Notes: generated by a model not told the origin, from the letters alone. 64,000 bases of DNA from Brevundimonas sp. (GCA_004296955.1 SCVB01000096.1:124001-188000), one strand, 5' to 3'. Numbered from the stretch's first letter, positions 47,285 through 56,753 are shown. Numbers and translations are program-made.

Positions 47285-48052
47285 TCAGCTTCGGCTGGTC
47301 GCCAGCCTCGGCCCGCCGTTCATCCACGGCGGCGCCGGCATCTGCCGTCGGGCCTGGGTCTGGGCCCGGGTCCACTGTTCGTGCAGATCGTTGAAATAGG
47401 CGTCGTCCTCCTCGATCCGGCGCTGCTCGCCGCTGAGGAAGTCACGCCGCAGGGTCAATACGTCGAACGGCGCCCCGACCCCGACATTGGATCGCATGGT
47501 CGTGGAGAAGGAGATCAACCCCAGCTTCACGGCCTCGGCCAGGGGGGTGTCGAACGCCAGGCCGCTCTCGAGGATCGGCTTGCCGTATTTGGCCTCGCCG
47601 ATCTGCAGATAGGGCGTGTCCCGCCCGCACTCGATGAAATTGCCCTGGCTGTAGATCAGGTACAGACCCATGGCCCCGCCCGCCACCTGGCCGCCGAGCA
47701 GCATGGAGGCCGAGGTGTTCAGGCTGTCGGCCTCCATGGCCGGGGCGATCGACAGCCGCGTCTCGCGCAGGGCGTGACCCAGCAGCTGGGCGCAACGGAA
47801 CAGGGTCGGCGCCGTCTCCAGCGTCTCGGGCGCCTCGCCGACCTTCAGGTGGACGCCCTCGCGCGCCATGGCCAGGGCGGTCTGGGTCACGGACAGGTTG
47901 CCGGCGGTGCAGACGCCCATCACCCGCTCGCCGGGGCGGTCGACAATGTGCAGCTTGCGGTAGGACGAGATGTTGTCCACGCCCGCATTGGTGCGGGTGT
48001 CGGCGATCATCGCCAACCCCTCCTCGACCAGCATGCCCACGCAATAGGTCAT
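47285..48052 (-). CDS. Anbu, proteasome-like N-terminal-nucleophile hydrolase
   Basis: A 255-residue protein of the Anbu (ancestral beta subunit) family. The Thr next to the initiator Met (MTYCVGM) is the presumed nucleophile, with IADTRTNAGVDNISSYRKLH (Asp and Lys of the proteasome-type site) and SFSTTMRSNVGVGAPFDVL further on. Anbu assembles into open helical rings with weak peptidase activity; its substrate is unknown. It is the last gene of the conserved ATP-grasp, alpha-E, transglutaminase, Anbu set, here all on the minus strand. Confidence 0.92.
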   Translation of the reverse strand: MTYCVGMLVEEGLAMIADTRTNAGVDNISSYRKLHIVDRPGERVMGVCTAGNLSVTQTALAMAREGVHLKVGEAPETLETAPTLFRCAQLLGHALRETRLSIAPAMEADSLNTSASMLLGGQVAGGAMGLYLIYSQGNFIECGRDTPYLQIGEAKYGKPILESGLAFDTPLAEAVKLGLISFSTTMRSNVGVGAPFDVLTLRRDFLSGEQRRIEEDDAYFNDLHEQWTRAQTQARRQMPAPPWMNGGPRLATSRS

Positions 48053-48126
48053 GCGGCGCGCCGTCCCCGCTGCCCGTCCGTCATGACGCCCACGGTAACA
48101 GATTCCCGCGACCGGTAACCCACCGC

Positions 48127-48954
48127 TTACGCCTGCTGCTGGCCCTGTTGCATGTCAGCATCACGCACGTTCAGCCGGACGGCCAGCCGCTCGCCCCCGC
48201 CGCCATAGCTTGCGCCCCGCACCGGGGCCGCGCCGCGATAGTCCAGCCCGGCGGCGACCCGCACGTAACGGTCGGTGGCGCAAATCCCGTTGGCGGGGTC
48301 GAAGCCGACCCAGCCGAGGCCCTCGACCCAGGCCTCGGCCCAGGCATGCGCCGCCTCCTGGTCGTCCCGGCCGTCGCGGCGCAGCAGGTGGCCGGACACA
48401 TAGCGCGCCGGCATGCCCATCTGGCGCGCGCAGGCGATGAAGACGTGGGCGTGATCTTGGCAGACCCCCCTGCCCAGGGCCAGCACCTCGGCGGCCGTAT
48501 GGGTGGGGGTGGTCACCCCGACCTCGAAGGCCACCGAGCCGTGGATTCCCGCCATCAACCGGTGAAGCCGCTCGAGCGGCGGATGGGCCGAAAACTCCGA
48601 GGCGAAGACGGAGATCAGCTTGTCGCGCCGGGTCAGGGCGGTGTCCCTGAGGAAGACCAGCGGCGACAACGTCTCCTGCCCGGCCGGCACCACCCCGGCG
48701 GTGTCAGTGGTCACCACCTCGCCCGAAACCCGCACGGTCAGGCTCTGGGTCGGCTGTTCGGTGTAGAGGGTGTGGACGATGTTGCCGAACGCGTCCTCGG
48801 ACTTGCGCAGGCGGGCGTCGACATCGGTCTCGACGCGCCAGTTGCGGACCTGCTGCGCCTCCGAGGAACGGGGCGTCAGCCTCAGGGTCTGGATGATGAA
48901 CCGCGCCGCCCGGTCATAGGCATAGGTGGTCGCGTGATCGATACGGATGCGCAC
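48127..48954 (-). CDS. Transglutaminase-like cysteine protease of the Anbu operon
   Basis: A 275-residue protein with an N-terminal beta domain (MRIRIDHATTYAYDRAARFIIQTLRLTPR) and a papain-like transglutaminase core. The triad is C165 (GRGVCQDHAHVF), H203 (AAHAWAEAWVEGLGW) and D219 (FDPANG). No signal peptide is visible. In the Anbu set it may form or cut a peptide made by the ATP-grasp enzyme. It starts three bases after the alpha-E gene. Confidence 0.92.
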   Translation of the reverse strand: MRIRIDHATTYAYDRAARFIIQTLRLTPRSSEAQQVRNWRVETDVDARLRKSEDAFGNIVHTLYTEQPTQSLTVRVSGEVVTTDTAGVVPAGQETLSPLVFLRDTALTRRDKLISVFASEFSAHPPLERLHRLMAGIHGSVAFEVGVTTPTHTAAEVLALGRGVCQDHAHVFIACARQMGMPARYVSGHLLRRDGRDDQEAAHAWAEAWVEGLGWVGFDPANGICATDRYVRVAAGLDYRGAAPVRGASYGGGGERLAVRLNVRDADMQQGQQQA

Positions 48955-48957
48955 GCG

Positions 48958-49890
48958 TCAGCTCAGATACTGGTCATGGATGGCCTGGCCAAGGCGGTGG
49001 TTCTCGCCGAGGAAGGCCTGGATGTATTCATGCAGTCCGGACTGGAAGATGTCCTCGATGCGCGAATTGTCGAAGGCGCGCATCCGGTCGGCGGCCAGCC
49101 GCTGCGCCGGGCCGCGCCGGCCGTAGTCATTGGCCAGCCGCTCGAGATAGCGCACGATCGAGGCTTGGCAGCTGGCCAGGGAGCGCGGCATCTGGCGGTT
49201 CAGCACCAGCAGGTCGGCGACCAGCCAGGGCTTGACGCTGTCGCGATAGACCCAGCGATAGGCGGTCAGGGCCGAGACCTCGCGCAGCAGGGTCGTCCAC
49301 TGGAAATAGTCCAGCTGCCCCCCGACCCGTTCGCCCTCGGGCAGCAGCAGATGGTATTTGACGTCCAGCAACCGGGCGGTGTTGTCGGCCCGCTCGATGG
49401 CCGCGCCCAGCCTCAGGAAATAGTAGCCGTCGTTGCGCAGCATGGTTCGGCTGGTCGCGCCCTCGACGGACAGGGTGACCGTCTTCACCCACTCGAGGAA
49501 GCGGGCGAACTCGTCCCGCCGGGTCGGCTGGCCCTGCTCTTCCAGGCCGTTCCAGGCCCCGTTGATGGCCTCCCACAGCTCAACCGTCAGGGCGGTGCGC
49601 ACCGAGCGGGCGTTGGTGCGGGCCCGGGTGATGCAGGCGGTGATCGACGAGGCGTTGTTGGGGGCGAAGGCCAGATATTCGCGCACAGACTTCTCGGTCG
49701 GCGACCGGCCCAGCGCCTTGGGGGCGCCGGCCGAGGCCAGGGCGCTGGCCCAGACCGTCTCGGCGTCGCCGTCGCCGCGCGTCGGAATAGCGGCCAGCCT
49801 CAGCGTGGCCTCGAGGATGCGGGCGAGGAAATCCGCCCGCTCGATATAGCGGCCGGTCCAGTACAGGCTGTCTGCGGTTCTCGAGAGCAT
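48958..49890 (-). CDS. Alpha-E domain protein (DUF403) of the Anbu operon
   Basis: A 310-residue helical protein starting MLSRTADSLYWTGRYIERADFLARILE, the alpha-E signature, with a second repeat DGYYFLRLGAAIERADNTARLLDVKY. It has no known catalytic activity and always accompanies the ATP-grasp protein. The ATG shares a base with the stop of the ATP-grasp gene (TGATG); the frame is open far upstream, but that part is a shadow of the ATP-grasp gene. Confidence 0.92.
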   Translation of the reverse strand: MLSRTADSLYWTGRYIERADFLARILEATLRLAAIPTRGDGDAETVWASALASAGAPKALGRSPTEKSVREYLAFAPNNASSITACITRARTNARSVRTALTVELWEAINGAWNGLEEQGQPTRRDEFARFLEWVKTVTLSVEGATSRTMLRNDGYYFLRLGAAIERADNTARLLDVKYHLLLPEGERVGGQLDYFQWTTLLREVSALTAYRWVYRDSVKPWLVADLLVLNRQMPRSLASCQASIVRYLERLANDYGRRGPAQRLAADRMRAFDNSRIEDIFQSGLHEYIQAFLGENHRLGQAIHDQYLS

Positions 49891-51302
49891 CAGACGTCCA
49901 GCACCCAGGTGTCCTTGGTCCCGCCGCCCTGGCTGGAGTTGACCACCAGCGACCCCGGCTTCAGCGCCACCCGCGTCAGCCCGCCCGGCGCGACCTTGAC
50001 CCCGTCCGGGCTCGACAGGACGAAGGGCCGCAGGTCGACGTGACGGCCGTGCAGCTCGCCCTTGTCGAGCGTCGGCGCGGTCGACAGGTCCAGCGTCGGC
50101 TGGGCGATGAAGTCGTCCGGGTCGTTGATCAGCCGCTTGCGGAAGGCCTCGATCTCCGTCTTCGACGCCGCCGGTCCGACCAGCATGCCGTAGCCGCCCG
50201 ATCCGCCGACCTCCTTGACCACAAGCTCCTCCAGATGCGCCAGCACATGCTTCAGCGCCTCGGGTTCGCGACAGCGCCAGGTCGGCACATTCTTCAGGAT
50301 CGGCTCCTCGCCGGTGAAGAAACGGATGATCTCGGGCATGTAGGTATAGACGGCCTTGTCGTCGGCCACGCCCGTGCCGACGGCGTTGGCGAGCGACACC
50401 GTTCCCGCCTGGTAGGCCGTCATCAGCCCCGGCACGCCCAGGGTGGAATCCGGCCGGAAGGTCAGGGGATCCAGATAGTCGTCGTCGATGCGGCGGTAGA
50501 TCACGTCCACCTGCTGCCGCCCCTGGGTCGTGCGCATGAAGACCTTGCCGTCGTCGACGAACAGGTCCCGCCCCTCGACCAGCTCCACCCCCAGCTTGTC
50601 GGCGAGGAAGGAGTGTTCGTAATAGGCCGAGTTGAACGGACCGGGGGTCAGGACAACGATGGTCGGGTCGGCCCCCGCCGCCTCCGGCGCCGAGGCCCGC
50701 AGCGAGGCCAGCAGCATGTCGGCATAGGTCTCGACCGGCCGCACCGGATAGTCGGCGAACAGGTCGGGGAACAACCGCATCATCATCTCGCGGTTCTCCA
50801 GCATGTAGGAGACCCCGGACGGCGTGCGGCAATTGTCCTCGAGCACGTAGAAGCCGTCCTCGCCGGTGCGCACCAGATCGACGCCGGCGATATGGACCCA
50901 GACCCCGCGCGGGGGCCGCCGGCCCTGCATCTCGGGCACATAGTGGGGATTGGTCAGGATCAGTTCGGCCGGGACGACGCCGGCCTTCAGACACTCCTGC
51001 GGGCCATAGACGTCGGCGAGGAACAGGTTGATCGCCCGCACCCGCTGGACCAGCCCGGCCTCCAGCCCGGCCCATTCGGCCGCGCCGATGATCCGCGGCA
51101 CGACGTCGAAGGGGATCAGCCGCTCGCTGGATTCGGCGTCGCCATAGACGGCGAAGGTGATGCCCATGCGACGGAAGAACAGCTCGGCCTGGCGCGAGCG
51201 CGCCTGCAGCAGGCCCTCGGGCGCATCGGCCAGCCAGCGCGCGAATCCGCGATAGCTGTCGCGGACGCCGCCGCCGTCACCTGACATTTCGTCGAAGGCC
51301 AT
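49890..51302 (-). CDS. Circularly permuted ATP-grasp protein of the Anbu operon
   Basis: A 470-residue protein of the DUF404/DUF407 ATP-grasp family: FDVVPRIIGAAEWAGLEAGLVQRVRAIN, then AGVDLVRTGEDGFYVLEDNCRTPSGVSYMLENR (Mg-ATP ligands), VDVIYRRIDDDYLDP, and the C-terminal VVNSSQGGGTKDTWVL. The family ligates carboxylates to amines, suggesting synthesis of a peptide or modified amino acid. It heads the four-gene Anbu operon. The product is not known. Confidence 0.92.
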   Translation of the reverse strand: MAFDEMSGDGGGVRDSYRGFARWLADAPEGLLQARSRQAELFFRRMGITFAVYGDAESSERLIPFDVVPRIIGAAEWAGLEAGLVQRVRAINLFLADVYGPQECLKAGVVPAELILTNPHYVPEMQGRRPPRGVWVHIAGVDLVRTGEDGFYVLEDNCRTPSGVSYMLENREMMMRLFPDLFADYPVRPVETYADMLLASLRASAPEAAGADPTIVVLTPGPFNSAYYEHSFLADKLGVELVEGRDLFVDDGKVFMRTTQGRQQVDVIYRRIDDDYLDPLTFRPDSTLGVPGLMTAYQAGTVSLANAVGTGVADDKAVYTYMPEIIRFFTGEEPILKNVPTWRCREPEALKHVLAHLEELVVKEVGGSGGYGMLVGPAASKTEIEAFRKRLINDPDDFIAQPTLDLSTAPTLDKGELHGRHVDLRPFVLSSPDGVKVAPGGLTRVALKPGSLVVNSSQGGGTKDTWVLDV

Positions 51303-51397
51303 GCTGCTCCCGCTGCGATGAACGCACAGCGTGGCCCGACAAGCGGCGCTGGCGCAACAGGAATGTCGCGCCGCAGCAAAGGTTCACCCGCGGTGGA

Positions 51398-51751
51398 TCA
51401 GCCGGTGACGGTCCAGTCCACGCCGCCGCCGGGCTGGATCTGCATCCGGCGGCGCGTGTCGCCATAGCCGACGATGCCCGCAGCCACGTCCCAACAACCT
51501 GCCGAGACGGTGAAGTCGTAGCTGCCGCCGCGCGGAATGGCGTAGCCCGACGGCATCCGGTTCAGGCCGTAGGTTGAGGCGTTGCAGTCCGAGATCAGCA
51601 CGACATTGATCGCGCCCGAGCTCATGTTGCTGACGCGGATCGTGCCGGTCGGCTCGCCCGGCCGGATCAGGTCTCCGCCGGTGATCAGCGAGGCGCAGCC
51701 CGACAGGGCGACGAAGGACAGCGCCGCGGCGGCGCGGATCAGAGATTTCAT
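51398..51751 (-). CDS. Small lipoprotein of unknown function
   Basis: A 117-residue protein with a lipoprotein signal (MKSLIRAAAALSFVALSGCAS, lipid Cys at 19). The mature part is beta-rich, with a Cys pair (SDCNASTYG and SAGCWDV) that could form a disulfide in the periplasm and a GSYDFTVSAGCWD segment. I do not recognise the family. It has its own GGGAGG site, part of a small hairpin. The gap upstream to the Anbu operon is 95 bp. Confidence 0.75.
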   Translation of the reverse strand: MKSLIRAAAALSFVALSGCASLITGGDLIRPGEPTGTIRVSNMSSGAINVVLISDCNASTYGLNRMPSGYAIPRGGSYDFTVSAGCWDVAAGIVGYGDTRRRMQIQPGGGVDWTVTG

Positions 51752-51757
51752 GGCAAG

Positions 51758-51777
51758 CCTCCCGTATTGCGGGGAGG
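51758..51777 (-). promoter_or_regulatory. Hairpin that would cover the lipoprotein gene's Shine-Dalgarno
   Basis: On the coding strand CCTCCC-N8-GGGAGG forms a 6-bp GC-rich stem in which GGGAGG is the ribosome-binding site, six bases before the ATG. Folding would block initiation. Whether it is regulatory is unknown. Confidence 0.35.
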
Positions 51778-51957
51778 ATCAGAACAGGGCCCGGCCCCGA
51801 AGGCCCCTCTCCATTCCTGACAGCCCGACTTTCCGGCGCGGCGTACGGACGGATCATCACACCCGTGACGCCACAGCTTCATCGATCCGACGCCGCTCCG
51901 TCGCCGGTCGGGCATGAACGGCCGTTACGCCGCCTCATCGAACTGCAGGGGGCTGCC

Positions 51958-54531
51958 ATGATTCATCGGGTTTACCGGACTTCCATCCTGCTCGGCGCCA
52001 GCGCGCTGGGCGTCGTCTGGGGCCTGGCCGGCGCCGCCGCGGCCCAGACCGCGGAACCCAGCCAGCTGGACGAGGTCATCGTCACCGCCCAATTGCGCGA
52101 GCAAAGCGCCGCCGAGGTTCCCTTCGCCCTGACGGCGTACAGCGGCGACATGCTGGAAAGCCTCGGCGTCCAGGACTTCGAGGAGCTGTCGGCCTTCACC
52201 CCGGGCCTGCTGGTGCAGAACCAGTCGCCCAACAACCCGGGCTTCGTGATGCGCGGCATCACCTCGGACTCGGGCGAAGCCACCAACGAGCCCCGCGTTT
52301 CGGTGTATCAGGACGGCGTTTCGATCTCGAAATCGCGCGGCTCCTGGGTCGAACTGTTCGACATCGAGCGCGTGGAGATCGCCAAGGGCCCGCAGTCGAC
52401 CCTGTACGGCCGCGGCGCCCTGATCGGGGCGATCAACGTCATCCAGAACCGGGCCGACGTCGGCGGTTTCGACGCCGCCGCCCGCGCCTCGGTCGGCAAC
52501 CTCGACTACCGCATGGTCGAGCTGATGGTGAACGCGCCGCTCGGCGACGCCGCCGCCCTGCGCTTCGCCACGCGCATGAAGACCCGCAACGGCTATGTCG
52601 AGAACCTGCTGGGCGGCGAGGACTACAACGGCTTCGACACCCGGGCCTTCCGCCTCAGCCTCGCGTTCGAGCCGACCGACGCCTTCCGCTACGACGTGAT
52701 CGCCAACTACCAGCAGGACGCCGCCCCGGGGACCTCTTTCAAGGCCATGGCCTATTCCCCGGCCGATCCGGCGACCGGCGCGGTGCTGGGCGGGCGGGAG
52801 CCTTGGGAGGGCGCGGCCTTCACCGCGTCGACGGCCATCGACGGCGGCCGGACCCTGGGTCTGGACCGGACCGTCCAGGGCGTCACCGGCATCGGACGGC
52901 TCGATCTGAACGACAGCCTGACCCTGACCTCGACCACCGCGTGGCGGGAGTTCGAGTCCTATGAGGCGTTCGATCCGGACGGCATCTCCCTGCCCCTGCT
53001 GTTCGCGGTCGAGGACGCCCAAGGCGACCAGTTCAGCCAGGAGTTCCGCCTCAACTGGGACAATGGCGGCGCCCTGTCCGGCTTCATCGGCGCCGGCTAT
53101 TTCAACGAGGACGGTTCGCAGCGCACGCCGACCGAGTTCAACGAACGGGTCGCCCTGGCCCAGCTGGCCGGTCTGCTGGACGGCAATCCGCTGGCCGTCG
53201 GGACGACCGCCCTGCCGCTGGCCTTCTTCTCCAGCCCGGCCCTGATCGATCCCGTCCTCGGGGCCTTCGGCATTCCGGCGCCCTTCATCCCGGGCATCCG
53301 CGACAATCTGAAGGCCTCGCACATCGAGACCGCCACCAACTCCGGCGAGCTGGAATCCTGGGACCTGTTCGGCGACGTGACCTGGCGGCCGAGCGACCGG
53401 CTCGAGTTCGCCCTCGGCGTCCGCTGGACCCAGGACGACAAGACCAGCGGCATTTCCACCGCCGCCCTGAACGGCCGCTCCATCCTCGGCGGCCTGCTGG
53501 CGGTGCAGCAACTGCAGGGCCAGATCGCCGCCCTGATCGCCGAGGGCACCCCGGCCGCCCTGACCCAGGCCGCCGCCCTCGGCGCCTTCGCCAACGGCCT
53601 GGTCTTCCAGCTGGCCCAGCCCGGCGCCGCCAACGCCCCGGTGACCGCCGCCTTCCCCCTGTTCGGCCTGACCTTCCAGCCGACCGCCGGCAACGGCGAC
53701 GTCATCAGCCAGAACCTCGAGGACGACGGCTTCACCTGGCGCGCCACGGCTCGCTACGCCGTGACCGAAGACACGAACCTGTACGCCAACTACGCCCGCG
53801 GCCGCCGCCCGGCCGTGCTGGCTCCCGCCGCCCCGTCCGCCCCCTTCGCTGCGCCGGCCTTCACCTTCGTCGACGCCGAACAGGTCGACAGCTACGAGGT
53901 CGGGGCCAAGACGGCGATGATGGGCGGCGCCCTGCGGCTCGACGGCGCGGCCTATTTCTACGACTACACCAACTTCCAGACCACGGTTCAGGTCGGGACC
54001 CAGTTCATCACCACCAACGCCGGCGAGGCGACGGCATACGGCTTCGAGGGCCAGGCCTTCCTCAGCGCCTCGGACAGCCTCGATCTGTTCGCCACCTATG
54101 CCTACAACCACTCGCGGTTCGAGGCCGGCATCTTCGACGGCAACCGGTTCCGCCTGTCGCCCGACCACCGCGCCTCGATCGGGGCCGTCTGGCGCCTGGC
54201 CGTGCCGGGCGGCGCGGTCGAGGTCCAGCCGACGTACAGCTGGCAGTCGGAAACCTTCTTCGACAACGACAACGACCGCGCCGACCTCCAGACCGGCAAT
54301 TTCGTCCCCGACACGGCGGTGGACGAGGTCCAGGAAGCCTATGGCCTGCTGAACCTGCGGATCCGCTATGCCCCCTCCGACGCCCACTGGGGTCTGGAGC
54401 TGTTCGGCGACAACCTGCTGGACGAGGAATTCATCAAGGACGCCGGCAACACCGGCGACGGCCTCGGCCTGCCGACCTTCATCGCCGGCGAACCGCGCAC
54501 CTGGGGCGCAACCGTCAGCCTGCGCTACTAG
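51958..54531 (+). CDS. TonB-dependent outer-membrane receptor
   Basis: An 857-residue receptor: signal peptide (to about AAAAQ at 30), TonB box region DEVIVTAQLRE, plug domain with VPFALTAYSGDMLESLGVQDFEEL and VEIAKGPQSTLYGRGALIGAINV, and a beta-barrel ending in an aromatic (VSLRY). It transports a ligand across the outer membrane using TonB energy. The start follows AGGGGG with 7-nt spacing. The PhoD gene begins 11 bp downstream, so the ligand may be a phosphate-containing compound. I saw no convincing Pho box upstream. Confidence 0.93.
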   Translation: MIHRVYRTSILLGASALGVVWGLAGAAAAQTAEPSQLDEVIVTAQLREQSAAEVPFALTAYSGDMLESLGVQDFEELSAFTPGLLVQNQSPNNPGFVMRGITSDSGEATNEPRVSVYQDGVSISKSRGSWVELFDIERVEIAKGPQSTLYGRGALIGAINVIQNRADVGGFDAAARASVGNLDYRMVELMVNAPLGDAAALRFATRMKTRNGYVENLLGGEDYNGFDTRAFRLSLAFEPTDAFRYDVIANYQQDAAPGTSFKAMAYSPADPATGAVLGGREPWEGAAFTASTAIDGGRTLGLDRTVQGVTGIGRLDLNDSLTLTSTTAWREFESYEAFDPDGISLPLLFAVEDAQGDQFSQEFRLNWDNGGALSGFIGAGYFNEDGSQRTPTEFNERVALAQLAGLLDGNPLAVGTTALPLAFFSSPALIDPVLGAFGIPAPFIPGIRDNLKASHIETATNSGELESWDLFGDVTWRPSDRLEFALGVRWTQDDKTSGISTAALNGRSILGGLLAVQQLQGQIAALIAEGTPAALTQAAALGAFANGLVFQLAQPGAANAPVTAAFPLFGLTFQPTAGNGDVISQNLEDDGFTWRATARYAVTEDTNLYANYARGRRPAVLAPAAPSAPFAAPAFTFVDAEQVDSYEVGAKTAMMGGALRLDGAAYFYDYTNFQTTVQVGTQFITTNAGEATAYGFEGQAFLSASDSLDLFATYAYNHSRFEAGIFDGNRFRLSPDHRASIGAVWRLAVPGGAVEVQPTYSWQSETFFDNDNDRADLQTGNFVPDTAVDEVQEAYGLLNLRIRYAPSDAHWGLELFGDNLLDEEFIKDAGNTGDGLGLPTFIAGEPRTWGATVSLRY

Positions 54532-54542
54532 GAGCCACAGCG

Positions 54543-56219
54543 ATGACCCTGCACCGCCGCGACCTTCTCGGCCTGTTCGGCGCCGGCGCGGCGGGGGCGG
54601 CCGTCCCCGCCGCCGCCCGGACGTCCTCGCCCGTCGCCTTCGTCCACGGCGTCGCCTCCGGCGATCCCCAGGGCGACGGCGTGGTGATCTGGACCCGCGT
54701 CACGCCGCAGGACCCGATAGTGCGCGGGGTGCGGGTCGACTGGTCGGTCTGGCGAGAGGGCGAAGCAGCGCCCTCCGTCGCCTCGGGCACGGTCGAGACC
54801 GGGCCGGAGCGCGACTTCACGGTCAAGGTCCCGGTCACGGGCCTGCAGCCCGGTGTGGAATACCGCTTCGCCTTCAGCGCCGGCGAGACCCGCTCGCCGC
54901 AGGGCCGCACCCGCACCCTGCCGGCCGGGCCGACCCCCGAAGTCGTCCTCGCCGTCGCCTCCTGCCAGCTCTACCCGGGCGGGCTGTTCAACGCCTGGGA
55001 TGCGGTCTCGAAGCTGGAGCGGGTCGACGCCGTCGTCCACCTCGGCGACTACATCTATGAATACGGCGCCGAGCCCGACGCCTACGGCATGGCCTCGGGC
55101 GCCGCGCTCGGCCGCATCCCCGCGCCGGCCCACGAGATCGTCTCCCTGGCCGACTACCGGACCCGCCACGCCCAGTACAAGTCCGACCCCGACCTGCAGG
55201 CCGCCCATGCCCGGGCCCCCTTCATCTGCGTCTGGGACGACCACGAACTGGCCAACGACGCCTGGACCGGCGGGGCCGAGAACCACACGCCCGCCGCCGA
55301 AGGCGCCTGGGCCACGCGCAAGGCCGCGGCGCTGAAGGCCTATTTCGAGTGGATGCCGATCCGCGAACCCGCCGCCGGCCTGACCCCCGAGGCCATCCAG
55401 CGCAGCTTCGACTTCGGCGACCTGGCCAGCCTGCTGATGGTCGAGACCCGGCTGATCGCCCGCGGCGAACAGCTGACCTGGGAGGCCGACATGCCGGTCG
55501 CCGACGGCCGACCCGACCTCGCCGCCTTCCAGACGAAACGCAACGACCCCGCCCGCGACCTTCTGGGCGACGGCCAGCGCGACTGGATCCAGTCCACGCT
55601 CCAGGCGTCCCGCGCCTCGGGCAAGCCGTGGCAGGTCATCGGCAATCAGGTGGTCATGGCCCGGGTCCAGGGTCCCGACATCACCACCATGGCCAATCCG
55701 CTGCAGGTCGCCGGCCTGCTGGCCAGCCTGCCCGCCGCCGTCCGCGACCAGGTCCGGCAGTCGATCGAGCTGTTCAAACTGGGCGTGCCGTTCAACCTCG
55801 ACAGCTGGGACGGCTATCCCGCCGGCCGCGAGCGCCTGTACGCCGCCTTCGCCGAGGCGGGGGTCCAGCCCATCGTCCTGGCCGGCGACAGCCACGCCTA
55901 CTGGGTCAATGATCTGAAGGACGCCGCCGGCGCCCGCCGCGGAGTCGAGTTCGGGACCAGCGCCATCTCCAGCCCCTCGCCCGGCGACGCCGTGCCGCGC
56001 CTGCCCCTCGGCGCCGCCCTGATGCAGGCCAATGAGGAGGTCGTCTTCTGCGACCAGTCGGCCAAGGGCTATATCCTGCTGACCCTGACGCCCGAGCAGG
56101 CGAAGGCCGAACTGCGCACCGTCTCGACCCTGTTCGCCAAACCCTATGAGGCCGGGGTGCTCAAGACCTTCACCGTGGCGCGCGCCGCCGCCGGGCTGGG
56201 GCCGATCGTCGAGCGCTGA
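54543..56219 (+). CDS. phoD: PhoD-family alkaline phosphatase/phosphodiesterase, Tat-exported
   Basis: A 558-residue protein with a Tat signal (HRRDLLGLFGAGAAGAAVPAAA), an Ig-like PhoD N-terminal domain (AFVHGVASGDPQGDGVVIWTRV) and the metallophosphatase core: ASCQLYPGG, HLGDYIYEYG, VWDDHELANDAW and LAGDSHAYW. These bind the Ca/Fe centre in PhoD enzymes. It hydrolyses phosphate mono- and diesters in the periplasm. It is in one operon with the TonB receptor. The marks are complete. Confidence 0.93.
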   Translation: MTLHRRDLLGLFGAGAAGAAVPAAARTSSPVAFVHGVASGDPQGDGVVIWTRVTPQDPIVRGVRVDWSVWREGEAAPSVASGTVETGPERDFTVKVPVTGLQPGVEYRFAFSAGETRSPQGRTRTLPAGPTPEVVLAVASCQLYPGGLFNAWDAVSKLERVDAVVHLGDYIYEYGAEPDAYGMASGAALGRIPAPAHEIVSLADYRTRHAQYKSDPDLQAAHARAPFICVWDDHELANDAWTGGAENHTPAAEGAWATRKAAALKAYFEWMPIREPAAGLTPEAIQRSFDFGDLASLLMVETRLIARGEQLTWEADMPVADGRPDLAAFQTKRNDPARDLLGDGQRDWIQSTLQASRASGKPWQVIGNQVVMARVQGPDITTMANPLQVAGLLASLPAAVRDQVRQSIELFKLGVPFNLDSWDGYPAGRERLYAAFAEAGVQPIVLAGDSHAYWVNDLKDAAGARRGVEFGTSAISSPSPGDAVPRLPLGAALMQANEEVVFCDQSAKGYILLTLTPEQAKAELRTVSTLFAKPYEAGVLKTFTVARAAAGLGPIVER

Positions 56220-56240
56220 CGCGTCGGCCTCGACCGGAGC

Positions 56241-56738
56241 CTATTTCGCCGCCGGCGCCGGCGCCTGGCCGATGAAGCGCGCATCCCGCGCCGCCAGCCA
56301 CATCTCCCGCACGCCCTGGCGCGGCATGTCGACGCCGAAGACGGCCAGCTGGGCGACCCAGACCTCGGACATCTGCTGCACCGTGCCCTGCAGCCAGGAC
56401 GGCGCCTGCTGCCGCGACCAGTTCAGCGGCGAGACGGCGTTGAACACCAGCAGGAAGGCGGCGACCACGACGATCGTCCGGCTGGTCCAGCGCCGGTCGC
56501 GCGCGGCGAGGCCTTCGTCGTCCAGCGGCGGCGCCGGCGGGAAGGCGAACCGGCCCAGGGCCGCCAGCCGGTTCTCGCGCGTCGGCAGGTCGTGGGCGTC
56601 GGCGGTCTCGATCCAGTCGCTGGGCGGATCGGCCGGCCCCGGCGGCAGGCTCTCGTACAGCGGCGGGAACGGCGATTCCGGCCGGTGCACGGGAAACGGC
56701 TCCAGCGGGATTTCGGGAGGATCGCGGTGGTCGTTCAT
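56241..56738 (-). CDS. Hypothetical membrane protein of the O-acetylation operon
   Basis: A 165-residue protein with a Pro-rich cytoplasmic N-terminus (residues 1-85), one membrane helix (about 90-105, TIVVVAAFLLVFNAVSPLNW) and a periplasmic tail ending in APAPAAK. No family recognised. It is the last gene of the SGNH-SGNH-MBOAT run, 15 bp after the MBOAT gene, so probably an accessory or assembly subunit for the acetylation machinery. Confidence 0.75.
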   Translation of the reverse strand: MNDHRDPPEIPLEPFPVHRPESPFPPLYESLPPGPADPPSDWIETADAHDLPTRENRLAALGRFAFPPAPPLDDEGLAARDRRWTSRTIVVVAAFLLVFNAVSPLNWSRQQAPSWLQGTVQQMSEVWVAQLAVFGVDMPRQGVREMWLAARDARFIGQAPAPAAK

Positions 56739-56753
56739 CGGAGTCTCAACGCC

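Noticed and set aside
51780..51957. Possible Pho box upstream of the TonB receptor
   Set aside because: Only scattered TGAC and CATC fragments; no pair of 7-bp direct repeats with 4-bp spacing.
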